From NCBI RefSeq assembly GCF_949628215.1, contig NC_134311.1, positions 16,802,582-16,866,581 on the forward strand: a DNA stretch of 64,000 bases. The letters are read 5' to 3'. The translations under genes were made by a program, and so were the position numbers. Below, piece by piece: positions 23,801-36,900 of the stretch. The notes below the pieces were generated by a model, which was not told where the DNA came from, searched no databases, and worked only from the letters and a program-made list of their open reading frames with translations. Position 1 is the stretch's first letter; every line of letters begins with the position of its first letter. Source of the stretch: Phalacrocorax aristotelis (taxonomy: Eukaryota > Chordata > Aves > Suliformes > Phalacrocoracidae).

Positions 23801-26759
23801 CACTCAAATAATATAGCAGAGCTACATGAAGGGGTTTAAATCCCTTAATATGTAATATTTGCATTACATCACTGGGAAGATAAGATTTAAAAAGAACACG
23901 TTGCTTGAAAAACACAGTTGTGGCTGTAAGAATAAAGAGGCTCAGTCTGTTCAGCTTATCGAAGGGGAGAGAGAAAGAGTGTATGATCTGTCATGCATGC
24001 TGTATTTCAGCTCTGAATTTTTAAAAAACAAACCAAGTTCAAGGGTAGAAATGAGCACTTAAAACCACAGAATTCCAGTTCTGCATACTTAACCTTGATG
24101 TGTCCAAGATCTTGTGCATGTTTTATAAACTCATCTTATTAGGTAACATAACTGACTAGATACAAAATTCCTTACTGATGTGGCAGTAAAAATAATACCC
24201 AGTACAATTTGGAATACTTGATTTAGCAAAACTTACACTTCTGAAATGACAAGGGAGGACACCAAGGCCAGCTTAACTCAGCTCTTCTGAAACAGTCAAT
24301 GGAAAGTATCTGCTGGTACTCCGGTGTTTTCCATACATTATGGTCTGTGAAGCTGACCTGAATGCCAGAGAGACTAGCCCCAGCCAGTTGGTAAAAAGTG
24401 TGACTATCAAATGAAGTGGTCTGGACAGGCAGTTTCTTTTCAAGGGAGTTAAGAGGCCTCTCTGCTTCAGCTCTGAGTCTATGGTCAAAGGATATAGGTG
24501 CTTGCATACCTCAGGAGATCCAGCTGTGTTTAAATAGCGAACTGTAAGCTGACTAAATGATGGAACGAGCTGTTGGCTTGTGCAAAGGTTTATCACAGTA
24601 GGAAGGAGGTAAAGATGGTCTGTGGACTTGACAACGAATAAGCGACAAGTATAATATTAGGCTGCATAGTATTTCTAAGAGTGAAGAATGAAGGGATCTC
24701 CTATCCAGTAGAATTCATGGCAAGGATTTTTTTTGTTATAGATGTCTTGAGGATTCTTACTAGAACTAAGAGAAGATTTCTGGAGTCATACCAGAGCTAT
24801 AGTTTGATTGATTCCTGACTGTGACCCTCTCAAATGTTGGTAGGCTCAGCTATTCTAAGGAAAATCTGTGTGAGGAGAGCAGGAAATGGTAGCATATGTC
24901 CCAAAGACCCTGGTCCGTGACTCCAGGCCAGGAACACTAGTGCTAACTTCTATGTCTGGGTTCATGCTGAATGTCAGTGCAGTCCAGTCAAGCCTAGGGG
25001 TTTCACAGCACTCTGAAAAGCTCAAAGAGAAGGACTGTCATCCTTAGCAGCTGGCACTTTGTAACACAGTTCCAGCAATCCAGCTTGAGGTACAGGGAAA
25101 GATCAACTCATAGTTATCTGTAGCCAAAGTTTAACACAACACAGCCCTTATTCTGTTTTCTGTGCTTCTTGAGAGTTTCAGTTTATAGCCTCCATCTGTC
25201 TGTATCATCTACCCTTTGAGTCCTGCCGTTGTCTTCATGCCCAAAACCTGATTACGACACCTCTCTTCACAGATGGTTGTTTTGCTGGTGACTTGGTTGG
25301 CTCGCTTATGGGATGAGAGTTTCATATTTTCTTTTCAAATTTACTTTTCATCATATATTTTCATTCATTTAAATAAAATTGCATAGAACATTGTGTACAG
25401 TACAATTACAGTGATACAGTTAATTAGTTTAAAACAAGCACATGAAAACCTTGGCATCCAAAAGCAGTAGTACCACACCAGTAAAATGAACCAGCCCTTG
25501 CAGTACCATTTAGAGTTATTTTTTATTGACCAAATCAGCATGAAGCTATGTCAAAGCTTCACTACTCTCATTAGTGAAAACTGACACGAAGACCCAGCTT
25601 AGCTGGCATTGGGAGTGGCAGACTCCAATGCAGGCAAGATGTTTGTACTGAATAGAGAGTGGAACAGGAAAAGGATGGCAATTGTTGAGATCAGAGATCC
25701 AGCACATACCCACTGCTTTTCCACATTGTGGTTATACAGATGTTTCTGATCAGTTCTGCTTGAGCCAACAAGGAGGTTTGGGACTTTCTGACAGGAAAAG
25801 CTTAACAGAATCTGACCAACAACATGGCTATGCTACAGTCTGCAGCACTGCATTCTAATGTCCAGCTAATTTGAAGTTAGCAAGAGCTGACCTCAAAAGC
25901 AGACTAACCATGAAGGCGCAACTAGGCTAATGTATTCTGTTTGCAGGCAGATTTTGCAGCATGTGTGACATTCCTTGCTGTTAAGGTCAAGTTCTCAACT
26001 ATGCCTGCTGTTCAAAATACCCTAGGTATTTCCACTCATGTTGCATTTCTCAGTGTGCATCACCTTAGGTCTAGGCGCAATAGCAAGCTGTAACTCTTTG
26101 AAGAATGCCAAACATGTATGTGAAACATTTTTTTCAATTTCATATTTTCCCAGAAAAACTTAATTAAACGTTTGTAAATCCTCTGACCTGTGTGGGTGGG
26201 AGAAACAAAGCAATTACACAAATGAAAGCTGAACATTTTTAGGGTTGGTTCTTTTGCTAGTTTTAGGAAGTTGTTTGTTTGTCCCTGTTCGATAGCATAA
26301 TGGTGAAGGGAACAAAATCAGTTTAGGATTAAAAAATAGAGGCCTGAACAACTTCTACAACTTTGGTTTTGAGTTTCAAAAATATCTTTTCCCACCTTAT
26401 TTTTTCTTTCATCGAAAAAATGTTGTGATTCAAAAATTCCCCAAATATATTTTCACCTCATATTTAATTTCACTTGTTTCCTAAAAGCTGTGTTTGCAGA
26501 AGAAAGAATATTATTTTTACAGAACATATGACACTTTAATGGCAAAGTCCTATACACAGCAGTTTCCTACAAGACTGCACTCATTATTTTTCTAAATCTA
26601 ATGAGAGAAAAGGTGTTCAGAAAACATTTTCTTTGCTGCAAACTTGTCACCAATTTTGGCCATCATTTACATCTAGACCATGGTTGTTGCATCATGTTGT
26701 AGCTGAGATGCATTGCATAAAACAATACCAAATTATAACTGCATTGACACAATTGATTA
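20860..26759. other. Intergenic, nothing supported
   Basis: The longest frame (22946-23434, + strand) lacks an ATG start and resembles nothing known. No CpG island, RNA gene or repeat family was recognised. Confidence 0.45.
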
Positions 26760-26850
26760 CAGTTTGAAACTATATAATCTCACAGTAGCACTCAAAGCAC
26801 TTTACAATATTTGTATAACCACCGAAGTGACTAAAATATTCAGCATAGAA
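26760..26850 (+). repeat. Possible ancient SINE/LINE-tail relic
   Basis: CTCAAAGCACTTTACAAT resembles the conserved core seen in old amniote repeats of the AmnSINE / L3-CR1-tail type (…TCAAAGCGCTTTACAAA…). Flanking similarity is weak, and the call rests on one short block. Confidence 0.3.
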
Positions 26851-27289
26851 GAGGTGCCAATTATTCTAGAAAAAAAGGTTCAAGTACTTGTTGTTACCCT
26901 GTCTTTGTAGTATTAGATATTGCACTGTAGCAGGAAAACCCCACTATTCAGTATGTCAAGTATATTTTGTCCCTTCTTGTAAACAGATACTTTCACATGT
27001 GGTAAAAGCTGCCAAACATGTACCTTAAAAATTGATTTATTTACATTTTAACAAGAAACTATTTGAAAAAATCAGTAAGTTTTGTGAAGAGAAGTTGATG
27101 TTTGGGGATTAGCCCAAGTACAAAATAGCGAGTAGTCTGTTGGAGCCATTAACACTGATGGTTTGGAGGTTTTTTTTGTGAGTCTGTCTGTTCATTGAAC
27201 TTTAAATGATTGACCACTCTGTACCTGCAAGAGGCATTTGAAAAACAATGCACATTTGTGAAAGACCTTGTTGATCTGCCTTGTTTGCT

Positions 27290-27480
27290 CGTGAATCGAC
27301 AAAGCCCAGCAGGTGGCAATATAAGCACTTCTCGTAATTTGAAATCATTAAACTCTTGTCGTCCAATAACATTATTATGATTTAGTCATTTATAGCTCTG
27401 ACTTGCGTGGAAAATAAACCTCAACACCGAAGGTGATTTTATTCACTAAAATAATGCAAATTCCATGTGTGAGACTCTGG
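27290..27480. promoter_or_regulatory. Candidate regulatory element with CTCF-like and octamer motifs
   Basis: CCAGCAGGTGGCA at 27306-27318 fits the CTCF core well. Within 150 bases come a CCAAT-containing stretch (CCAATAACATTATTATGA), and a perfect POU octamer ATGCAAAT (27454-27461). The motifs are seen; regulatory function and conservation are inferred. Confidence 0.35.
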
Positions 27481-28169
27481 CATTCTTTCCATTTCTGGAT
27501 CCTTCTTGTGTCTTTGGGATTTACCAAGTACTACTTCATTCATCTCAGATTGAACAGAATGTTTTTCAGTTGCTGAGGGCAGATTACATCTAGAAACACA
27601 CCTCAGATATTTTCTTTATTTCTATAAGTTGATGGAGTGAGCCCTGATCAGAGATTTCTCCTGAAATGCTGTTCTAAGCAGGTTTTACATGAGTAACATG
27701 AAGTAAATATTCTCATCTGGCTAAGGTTTCAAAAGGCTTGCTCTATCTGCAATTAATCAAATTCCTTCAAAAGCTCAGTATGACTTCAAGGTCAAGTCTC
27801 CTGATAGCTAACTGATTGCCAGTTACTTTTGTGCATGAATGTATGCTGTTTAGAGATGAGTGAAAATACTTGAGAATCGGAGTAGAATGTTTTACTTCTA
27901 AACAGACTCAAACAAAGAGCTTATGGAAAAGGCATGTGTAGGTTACAAAGGATATATTTAAAGAAGGTGTTTCTAGCTGTAAACTACTTTCATAAAGTGA
28001 CCTGAGTATCTTTATATGCTTAGAGAATTATATTGAGAATGCAAGCCTAGTGGACATAAAGTTTTCTTCCGGGCTTCTGGGTACTGAAGTAACTGGAGAG
28101 TCCCCCAGGGTGAAATTAAGAACCAAAAGTGCTGGAGAGCCTCTGGGAACCCTGCAAGGACTGCGAAGA

Positions 28170-28290
28170 GGTCTGAGAGATGCTAATAACTGTAATACTT
28201 TGCACTCCCATTGCACCTTCCATGAAGAGTTCTCCGAGTACTTTTAAACCAGCCATTAGTTAAGGCTTACAGACTTTGCCCAGTGAGGCT
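28170..28290 (+). repeat. Possible ancient SINE/LINE-tail relic
   Basis: The segment running through GCACCTTCCATGAAGAG, then GAGTACTTTTAAACC and ATTAGTTAAGGCTTACA, can be laid over the old amniote repeat core (…AGCACCTTTCATC…AAAGCGCTTTACAAAC…TTAAGCCTCAC…). Similarity is modest and the match is from memory of the consensus. Confidence 0.35.
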
Positions 28291-29040
28291 CATTAACGCT
28301 GTTTAAAAGTTGGGGAACTGGTTGCTGGAGTGCAAGCTCCAAATCAGTCCTGTTTTCCTCTGCTCACCCTGACCTCCAAGAAATGGGCCCTGACTAAGCT
28401 GTTTGCTAGGAACCTGAGGTTTGCCAGAAGCTTGATCTTCTAGACTATAGCAGTTAATGTAGAAATTAAAATTCATATTTAATATTGCAAGACTGGTTCT
28501 AGAATAAGTCAGATGTGGATAGACCAGTCTATCTATGTAATGTCTTTGGCGTTTTCTGTAATGTTGAGGAGAAACAGAAATCGAGCTGGTTGTTTCTGCT
28601 CACAGTGATCCAGTTGCTTTAGGAATGTGTTGAGTAAGCTGCTCAATGACAGGTTTGTTATTCCCTGGTTATGGTCATGTAATACCTGCTACTTACACTC
28701 ATGTCACGCATCTGGAGTGAAAGATGGCTTCACCACAGACAAACCATGTATGAATGAGGGACTAGTTCACTCCAAACATTCCCCTGACTCCCAGATGCCC
28801 CTACAACTTCAAGAAGGAATCCTTCAACAGTTTCCCAACCCACCATGTGCCAGGGAAGGCAGGAGCTATCCTTATGATATATAGGAACAGTTCAGAGGAT
28901 GTTATAAATGCCTACACCTGACATGCTGCACTGTAATTTTCATAACATTTGGGCCTTAGCTTTCTTGTACACTATTAGCTCTTTCGCCTCTAATTATGGG
29001 ATTTTTTTTCTCTCTTATTTTGCTCTTTCCTTTCCAAAAC

Positions 29041-29096
29041 ACAAGTAAACAAACAAAAAAGAAAAAAAAAAGAAAAGAAAAAAAGAAAGAAAAAAA
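29041..29096 (+). repeat. A-rich tract
   Basis: Fifty-six bases are almost entirely A with single G or C. It marks the left edge of a GC-richer islet. It could be a simple repeat or an old poly(A) tail; no retrocopy was recognised upstream. Confidence 0.6.
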
Positions 29097-30060
29097 TGTG
29101 CTGTCTTAGGCCCAGGCCTAGTCCTAGTCACACATGGGTCCAGAGGAGATCACTGTCTGCCTTCTGGACAAGCTATGCCAGGAAGAGGGCTCATGGTTTT
29201 AGATGTAAGAGATCTTCCCACAGGCAGCATCACACATCAAGCTTGAGCAGGGTGCTTCTGCTGGCTACAAGTGCTAGAGCCCTGTCAGTGAGACCATATT
29301 TTTTCTAAGTCAGACTGTCTGACAGCCCCTTATAGGAAGAAACCGCAGTCTGACAAGCCGAAGCCTTCTGCCAGCCCTGCATCGTGGTGCTACTCATGGT
29401 CTGTGACTCCCTGGCCTTGGGGCCTGGCCTTCAGATGTGTCCCAGCATGGAAGAAAAGCGCCAGGACTCTGGCCTTCCATCACCATCTGGGTTTGATGAA
29501 AAAAACTCAGAGACGAGGCCACCCAGTAAGAGTTGGTCACAGCCACCTCCCTTTCCCTGGCTATCCAGTGTTACGTGGACCCTCAGTTACCAGGCAGGAA
29601 CCTCACGTTGGTGAGGATGCAGCTTGGCTAACATGTGTTTCAACCTGAGGAAGAGGAAGTGGGAGGTGGGTGAGAGAAGCAGCATATTGCGGGGTGCTGA
29701 GTAGAATATGGGAACTGTCAGCAGCTTCCAGCGCTTTCCCACATTACTCTTCCCTGCTGTGTACCACCCACAGGCTGCACAGAGAAGCTTGCTGGCTTAG
29801 TGGCAGCTTCCCATGCCCAGAACTGCCATTGCTGCATTGCTGCTTGGCTTCCCCAAGCCCCAAGTGATGCACACAGCAACAGCAATGATTTCCATTGTAC
29901 GTGGGGTCCGTGACAGCCCTTACAGGCATCCACAGCCTGCCACAGACCTGGCACTGATCTAACACAGAGGAGACTGCACAGCAAGCAGTCACAAGGGATT
30001 GGATGAACATCCCTAAGAGACATTTGGCTTCCCAAGTTTTGAAAGATATCACAGGATCAC
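29097..30060. other. GC-richer islet of unknown nature
   Basis: Base composition rises visibly over about 1 kb and then falls back. Several overlapping short frames exist on both strands, but none is convincing as protein. CpGs are few, so it is not a CpG island. Candidates are an unrecognised repeat, an enhancer, or an exon of a long non-coding RNA. Confidence 0.3.
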
Positions 30061-30639
30061 AAAGTCCATTGGTTACTCTTCCTAAGAAGGGGAAATCCAA
30101 GTCATGCTTATCGTAGTTCATAAGGCTCAAATTTCTTGGTGCCTGACCTACAATTTTTTAAAAACCTGGGTGTCTTTTAGAAAAAACACATACTAGTAAT
30201 GCAGGCTAGGAGGTGAGCCTTTTGGATTCTAGCACATATTGATTTTACCTTCTCACTACATTCTTTAAGCCCTTTCTGTTTCATCTCTTCTTTTGTCCCT
30301 CCTATTTTCATTTATTATCTATCTATCTGACAACATCTTTATTAGCTTGCTTTAAGTTTCAGCAGACATACTTTAAACATTGCCAGATCTTCATGGGGGA
30401 GTTTCAGTGTGTGTGCTGTACCATAGACTCAGAATTTTTGTGGATCGGAAAGTTGGTGGAATATCATATTTGCAAAAGGGGAAAAAAAAAGAGGCTGAAG
30501 CCTTAACCTTGGTCTTGTTTACATCAGAGAATACAGTGAAATTATTTTTGATTTCTGTATGTGTAACTGAGATCAGACTTTGGCTGTAGCAGCGTATTCT
30601 GTCAAAGGGAGAAGACCACAGTCACCTTTGGGATAATGG

Positions 30640-30960
30640 TCAATTATAACCATCAGGCTGCCTTTCCTGTGCAGGTGGTGCAATGTCATATCATGTGTTT
30701 ATTCTGCCCAAGTATCTGACTTATTAGATCTGCAAGCTTCCCAGTCTCTATGAGCTGTTCTGTAATGAGGAAGAAATTAATGGTCAAAATCAGTGATAAG
30801 CCACAAAATTCAAGTCCAGACCGGGCCTTTGTAAGAGCGGGGGCTGGGAAGAAATGTTTGATTATAAGGTTTCAGCTCATCTAATTAATATGGAGCAAAA
30901 ATGGATTGGGGGAAGACGTTTGGCACATGCAAATGTCTGCAGGTGCTCAGCACCAATTTA
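30640..30960. promoter_or_regulatory. Candidate regulatory element with homeodomain and POU motifs
   Basis: TAATTAAT (30882-30889) and a perfect octamer ATGCAAAT (30927-30934) lie within a low-repeat segment that also holds GAAATTAATGGTCAAA near 30773. The motif cluster resembles developmental enhancers. This is inference from motifs only. Confidence 0.3.
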
Positions 30961-33900
30961 GGTAGGGCCCAGTGTGAGTATCCACAAGTGTAAAAAGAAA
31001 TTGAACTATTCCCCACACATGCATGCAGGATTACAGACACAGCAGGAATAGCATTTACAGAATCTTCGTGACCCTGAATTCACCTCATCCTTTTTCAGTA
31101 CATAAACTACTGTAAATATCAGATGTGACATACTGCAGTTTGATGCAAGCCAGTACAAAATTGCATGTGGTTTATTTAAAGAAATACCTCCTCTTTTAGC
31201 AACTGGATAGAATCAAAGATGACCACATTTCCACTGTTACCTGTATACACCTGATATTTGCTTCTACAAGTTTTCAGTTGTTACTAGAAACACAGCACAT
31301 CTTATGTAGCAATGCCAAAGACAATAAACTATTTGCATTGTACTGAAGCATAAAGATGGTTCATTTTTATTCAGGCAATGCAATTCACCTCTTAATACCT
31401 GCTGCAAACCCTAAGCTGAGCATTATTTTATAGGGTGGCGAGAGATACATTTAAAGTTAAAAGGCAGCCTTCCCAATCTCTGCCCCATTTCCTCATTGAA
31501 GACAGTTCCTGTTATGTGTTAGAAGACAGGCAGGGCCAGTGCAAGTCCCCGCAGACTCTGCTTGCAAGAATATATACGTAAACTTCTAAAAGACCTGAGC
31601 ATGTACACTGAGAACCCCTGAACCTGGCTTTGGAAAAGAACATGGATCATGGATCAGTATCTAGCTAGGAGAAGTAACTGCTAGATATTGGATTAGTGGT
31701 AATTCCCAACAGTCCTCCTGTATTCCCTTCGTCTCCAGTGCCTCAGTATGCCAGGAAGAGCAGCTGCAGCTGGTGGAGACAAGTATGCGTTAACCAGTTT
31801 CACTTCTGTCACCAGTTTTCAATGGGGAGAATGGCTGGCTTCTGTCTCCACGCCAGAGTATCCTCTAGGGAGATGACATTTTTCTTACTTACCAGGTGGC
31901 CAAAGAGCTAACACCCTTCTCAATCTACTGCATCAACCTTGCCCTGATGCTAAAGCCAGTATGTCAGTTTCAGCTGGGTTTTTTTCCTCCCCACACACAT
32001 CAGCCAGGCTCTGTCTCCAAAAGTCTTATGCTCTCCATGTGCTCTTATGGTGACCAAGCACTGGAACAGAGCCTTCAGGTCAGGTTTCTAACTTGAGGAC
32101 AAAAGAAAGGGCTATAAAATTTGAAAGAGTTTCCAAAAAAGACCTAATAAATATTTTAAAATAAAATGTGTCCTCTTCCTCCACAATAATGTTGACCAAC
32201 CAGTAAAAGATATTTTTGAGAACAAAACCTATCCTCTAACGTGGAGGAGAATACTTCTGACTCCGTCATAAGAGTTCCTGATGAAAGAACATGTGCACAA
32301 ATAGGCAATGTCAGGGTTTTACAAGTGATAACCAGTTAAATATTCTGCAAAGAATCAACTGAGAATGAGACCGGAAATTAAGAATACTGAATTACCAGTT
32401 AGTTTTTGCCAAACACTTGCCTTTTATCTTTGTCCATATCACAAGCTCTGTATTCCAGTCTCTGCATCTGTGAAATGTTCTAGGAATAATCATACTTAAC
32501 AAAGTGCAGGTACTATGCAGCACTAATGTATTTAATATCTGCAGGATATATAGAAAACTCTATGTGAAATACTTCTGAATACACAAAAGTATTATTTTCT
32601 GTTCTCTGTCTCATGCCTAAGAAATAGTTTTTCTTTACAGTCATAGAAATTTTTCCCTAAAATGTATATTTTTATTAATCAATCGTTACTAAAAGCCAGT
32701 AAATATCTAGAGAGAAAATCACCTGACTTCCATACTTAACAGATATACCCCTGTAAACAGGCTAATCCACAACAGTAGTGTGCCTCTGCATGCTTGTGGA
32801 GGTGTGTCTACTAGGCAAAGAAGGGGAGGAATCAAAGATTACTTCAGAAGTTAACCAAGGAGAAGAAACATATGTGGTAGGCTTTTGTTTCAGATTCTCC
32901 AAGGTTGTTTATTGTACAGTTCTACTACATTTTCACAAAGTATGTAATGTGCTCACAATTATGGGTGCAACACAAATGTGTCATTCTTTAAAAGCTGATA
33001 TATAGTACCAGGAAATGCCACAAGAATGGATTTTATCAAAAACAAGGACTGGGCAAGCCTGGCAAGTTGCAAGGTATCAGTAGCCAAAAGATTATCATTC
33101 CCTAGTGGATTAATTTTTACAATACTAACTCCATTCTATTTTTGCTCCATTGGAACATAAGCTATATGCCATTGCTGGGAAAGGATACTGTACTTTGAAA
33201 AGAAGGACAAAAGCTCCATGGCGAGCAAAAGACTGTTTTCTGAGACTGAGTTTTCGTTGTCTGGAGCACTCCAGGAGGGTCTGATCTCAGCTCTGTTACT
33301 AGCATGCCATGCAACTTTACAGAAATGTAGGGCTTCAGTTTCCAAGTGAGATACTTATACTCAGACTTCCCAGCGATATTATTTCACTGTCTCAGGCACG
33401 TATGTTAATGAGGGGATTGCAGAAGTTTAGTTTACATTGCTGTTGCTGTTAGTCACAAAGCATAACAAACTAAAGTCCAGCCACTTTCTAGTGCCACTGA
33501 AATGACCTTTTCCATTCTTTAGGGCCTTGAATTTTATCTTTGTATCTGTTGTGCCTTTGTGTAAATCAGCCTTTGTAGCAAAAAAAAACCCTAAAGCTAA
33601 AGTCCTGACCCTGGAAACTAATGAAAAAAAAAATGCCATTGATTTTGATGGAACCAAAAGATTCTGGGGCATTTACCTGTCATAGTTCTTTAATTGAGTT
33701 GAACTGTATTAGCTGGTTATTCTGTGAACATTAAAATAATATTCTTTGTTTCTAGCAGGGAAGTAGCTGTCATTTTCTTCTGTGGCATGGAGTTGCAAAA
33801 CAGTCTTGGCTCATTACACAAAAAACGTTATGATGTGTTAGCAATAAATGCTTAAGTGAAACAGCTCTTTAGATCTGCAAAACAATACCCATAATCTGGG

Positions 33901-36900
33901 AATTTTTGAAGGCTCAAATTTTCCTTTTTCCTGCAGGTCCAGATTTCTTGCCATATCATTTCAACCAGTCTTTTAAACATTGTTGTAATTATCTTACCTC
34001 TAAAAGACAATTTGTTCAGCTTGATGGATGGTTTGACGTAAAATTCACCTCTTCTTTCCAAATCAAATCAGAATTTCATGCCCTTTTCTTTGTTAGAAGA
34101 CTATGAGCTATATTAATTATTCTCTGGCATTTTATGCAAGAGATTTTTCAGTACTTTGATCAATCTTCTTTTCTTCTCTTTATTGCCTAACATATTTCAT
34201 GTGTGTTAGTTTTCTCTCCTTCATGGTAGATGAATAAAACAGCCGATGATGCTGTACAGCTATAATCCCTGAAGTGCTTTGTAATAAAACACAAACAAAG
34301 GAGTCACTGCTATGTGAAATAAATGTAAAATGCTGGTCTGCATTTAAATGGCTTTGTGGCACAATAAGACACTTCAAAAAGAATAATTTTAAAAGGCAAA
34401 ACAAGAAAAGGGATGGTGAAAGATTATCTCAGCATTCTTCCAATGCACTGGTGCCCTGTATGACTCATGCCAGCCTGTAAAATGCAGTTCTGATTTCATC
34501 CTTTTTATTAGGCTTTTTTATATTCCTATTTTACCAGTGCATATAGGAATTGCATTCATTAAAACCTTGGAAAAGAATGTTTTCCTTTTACAGTGTTTAT
34601 GCTATCTTGGAATGTTTATCCAAAGCATACTTGTTTCCAAAGGATAATGGCACTTGGTCTTTCCTTCAGTGAAGTGGGCAAACCAAACAGCATTATTTTT
34701 CAAGGAAGCAGCATCAACAAAAATAAAAATATAAACATTCTGTGGAAAGTTCCTGATTTCACTGTTCAGTCATCCTGACTAAATGTTCTTTCTTATGATT
34801 TGAATTTATGCCCACTAAGGCCTCAGTTTTGCAGCTCTCCGTCTCTGTTCAGACACCAATCCACAAGCAAATATTAGCACAGCAGAAATCATAGCATCCT
34901 TTTTCTCTATATGCAGCATTGTGCACCTACATTAGTCTGTAGGTGCATATTTTAAACACTATTTTAAACACTCATATTTTAAACACTCCATTTACAGTAT
35001 ATAAAAAAAGGTTTTGTAACTGTGACTAATGTCTGCATTTTGCAAACTTTCAATAATAATTATATGAAAAATAATTCACAAAAATAAATGACTGAGGTTT
35101 TTTCTGCATTTGGAAACCATTTCCAGATTGCTAGATGAGAATTATATTATTGCCATGACACTCATTCAAGCTACAAGACATATGCTGTTACCTTTATTCC
35201 AGCTATTCTCTTCTCCTTGAGTGTCAATGGCATTTTGTATGAACAGAATCAGACTTACTGTATAAAACAGTAAGGCGGGACAGTAAAACCTGTCCTGCAG
35301 CTCATTTGTGTCAAAGTACTGCTAGAAAATAGTTCTAAAGGTCTGTAGTTTATGACGGAAGCCCAACATGTAGTAGTTCAGAATGATAGTCAAGACTTGA
35401 TATGATCATAGCAGGAATGGACCTAAAATAGATGAAGCAAAAAAAAAGACAAAAGTATTTTTAGTTTTCTTGAAAAAAAAAAATCCCTTCATATTCGGTA
35501 TTTAATATTTCAGGGGGTGGTTTGTTGTTAAAAAAAAAACAAACCAAACCATCACCCACACTTGTCAGAAACAATGGATTTCCATTTTGGAGCACCTTTA
35601 GAAAAATAATAAAACAGGAAAAGATATGACAGGCTGGGCTGTCTGACAGCATCCTTTTTTTCATGGCAGCTCAATTATCAGAAAATCCACCAAGACATGA
35701 CAAGTCCAGATTCAGTCACATCGTCTGCCTGTTTCTTGGGGATGGAAACAGTTCCATTTAGCATATCCCAGCCTCCATGCAATACAATACCTGGGAAGGG
35801 TGGAAAAGGGTTTGTGAACAGTTTTGGTTTAAAGTCTTTCACTTCATATAAAGCATGAAATAACTGTTGGAAGACAGAAGTTCTTCCCCCTCAAGAAAAT
35901 GTCAAAGGTATCCCTCATCGCAAACAGCATCTGCATCCTCCTTTGCGAAGGAAGCATTTCATACAACAAGAACGGTCGTTCTTAGGAGGAGAGGAACTTT
36001 CTCATTTGGCTAATCCTTTCTGAACTGGACCCAAATTCAAATCTATTTGCTGCCTGAATAGTGTCAAGCTGAACTTGTCAATCATTTCAGGATGAGCTAT
36101 ACCATATTTGAAGGAAAAGAATGGTACTACTCATTCAGTGCCACACAGTTTAAATTGTGATACTGTAACCACCAACCAAATCTCCAGAACTTGGCCTACT
36201 AGCCAGTAACATTAGCAGCCAGGCTGCCTCTGCTTGCAGGACACTGGAAAGGCACAACCACCTTGGAAATGGGGAGCAAACAAAGAATAGAATAGTACTT
36301 TGCTTTTTGTTTTTCCTTCTGATTCTGCACGTCCTCAAACATAGTTGAAAACCTATGATTTTCCTTTTTTATTATTGCATTATTAAATATGCAGTGCATA
36401 GATAAAGTGGATGTTTAAAATGTCAAGGTCCATGTTTTTCTTAATTTCCTGTATTCAGGGCTTCAGTAAGTCTCTAATATAAGAGACAGAATATCTTAGT
36501 GCTTCTTTCTCTCAACACAAAGGAAATTAATGAGCATCTTGATTAAGCCCAAGCCTATGCCCATGGACAGGGGCAAGGCCAGCTGGGATTCTGCCTCAGA
36601 CCAGGAATAGGTGGGCAGCTGCAGACCTGGGCAACAGACACAGAGCACTGCTCCCAGGCAAGGGAGAAGCCAAGGTGTCAGACAGATCTGTGCTGAGGCT
36701 CCAAAGCCTTCATCAAGCTGGTGGGCATAAATAGCACCTTCCACCCTTCCCTCCCCTCAAGCAACAGCAGCATCTGACAGAGCCACAGAAGCTCAGAACA
36801 AGTCCTCCTTGTGACCTCCCATATCTGGTGTTAGGAGGTAAGGGAGCTCAAGGCAAAAGAAAGTCTCAGTGTACCAGCAGGAGGTTGTTGCTGTTGCTGC

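Noticed and set aside
28620-29096. Retrocopied gene ending in the A-rich tract at 29041
   Set aside because: No protein similarity or poly(A) signal at the right distance; the tract contains interspersed G and C like a simple repeat.
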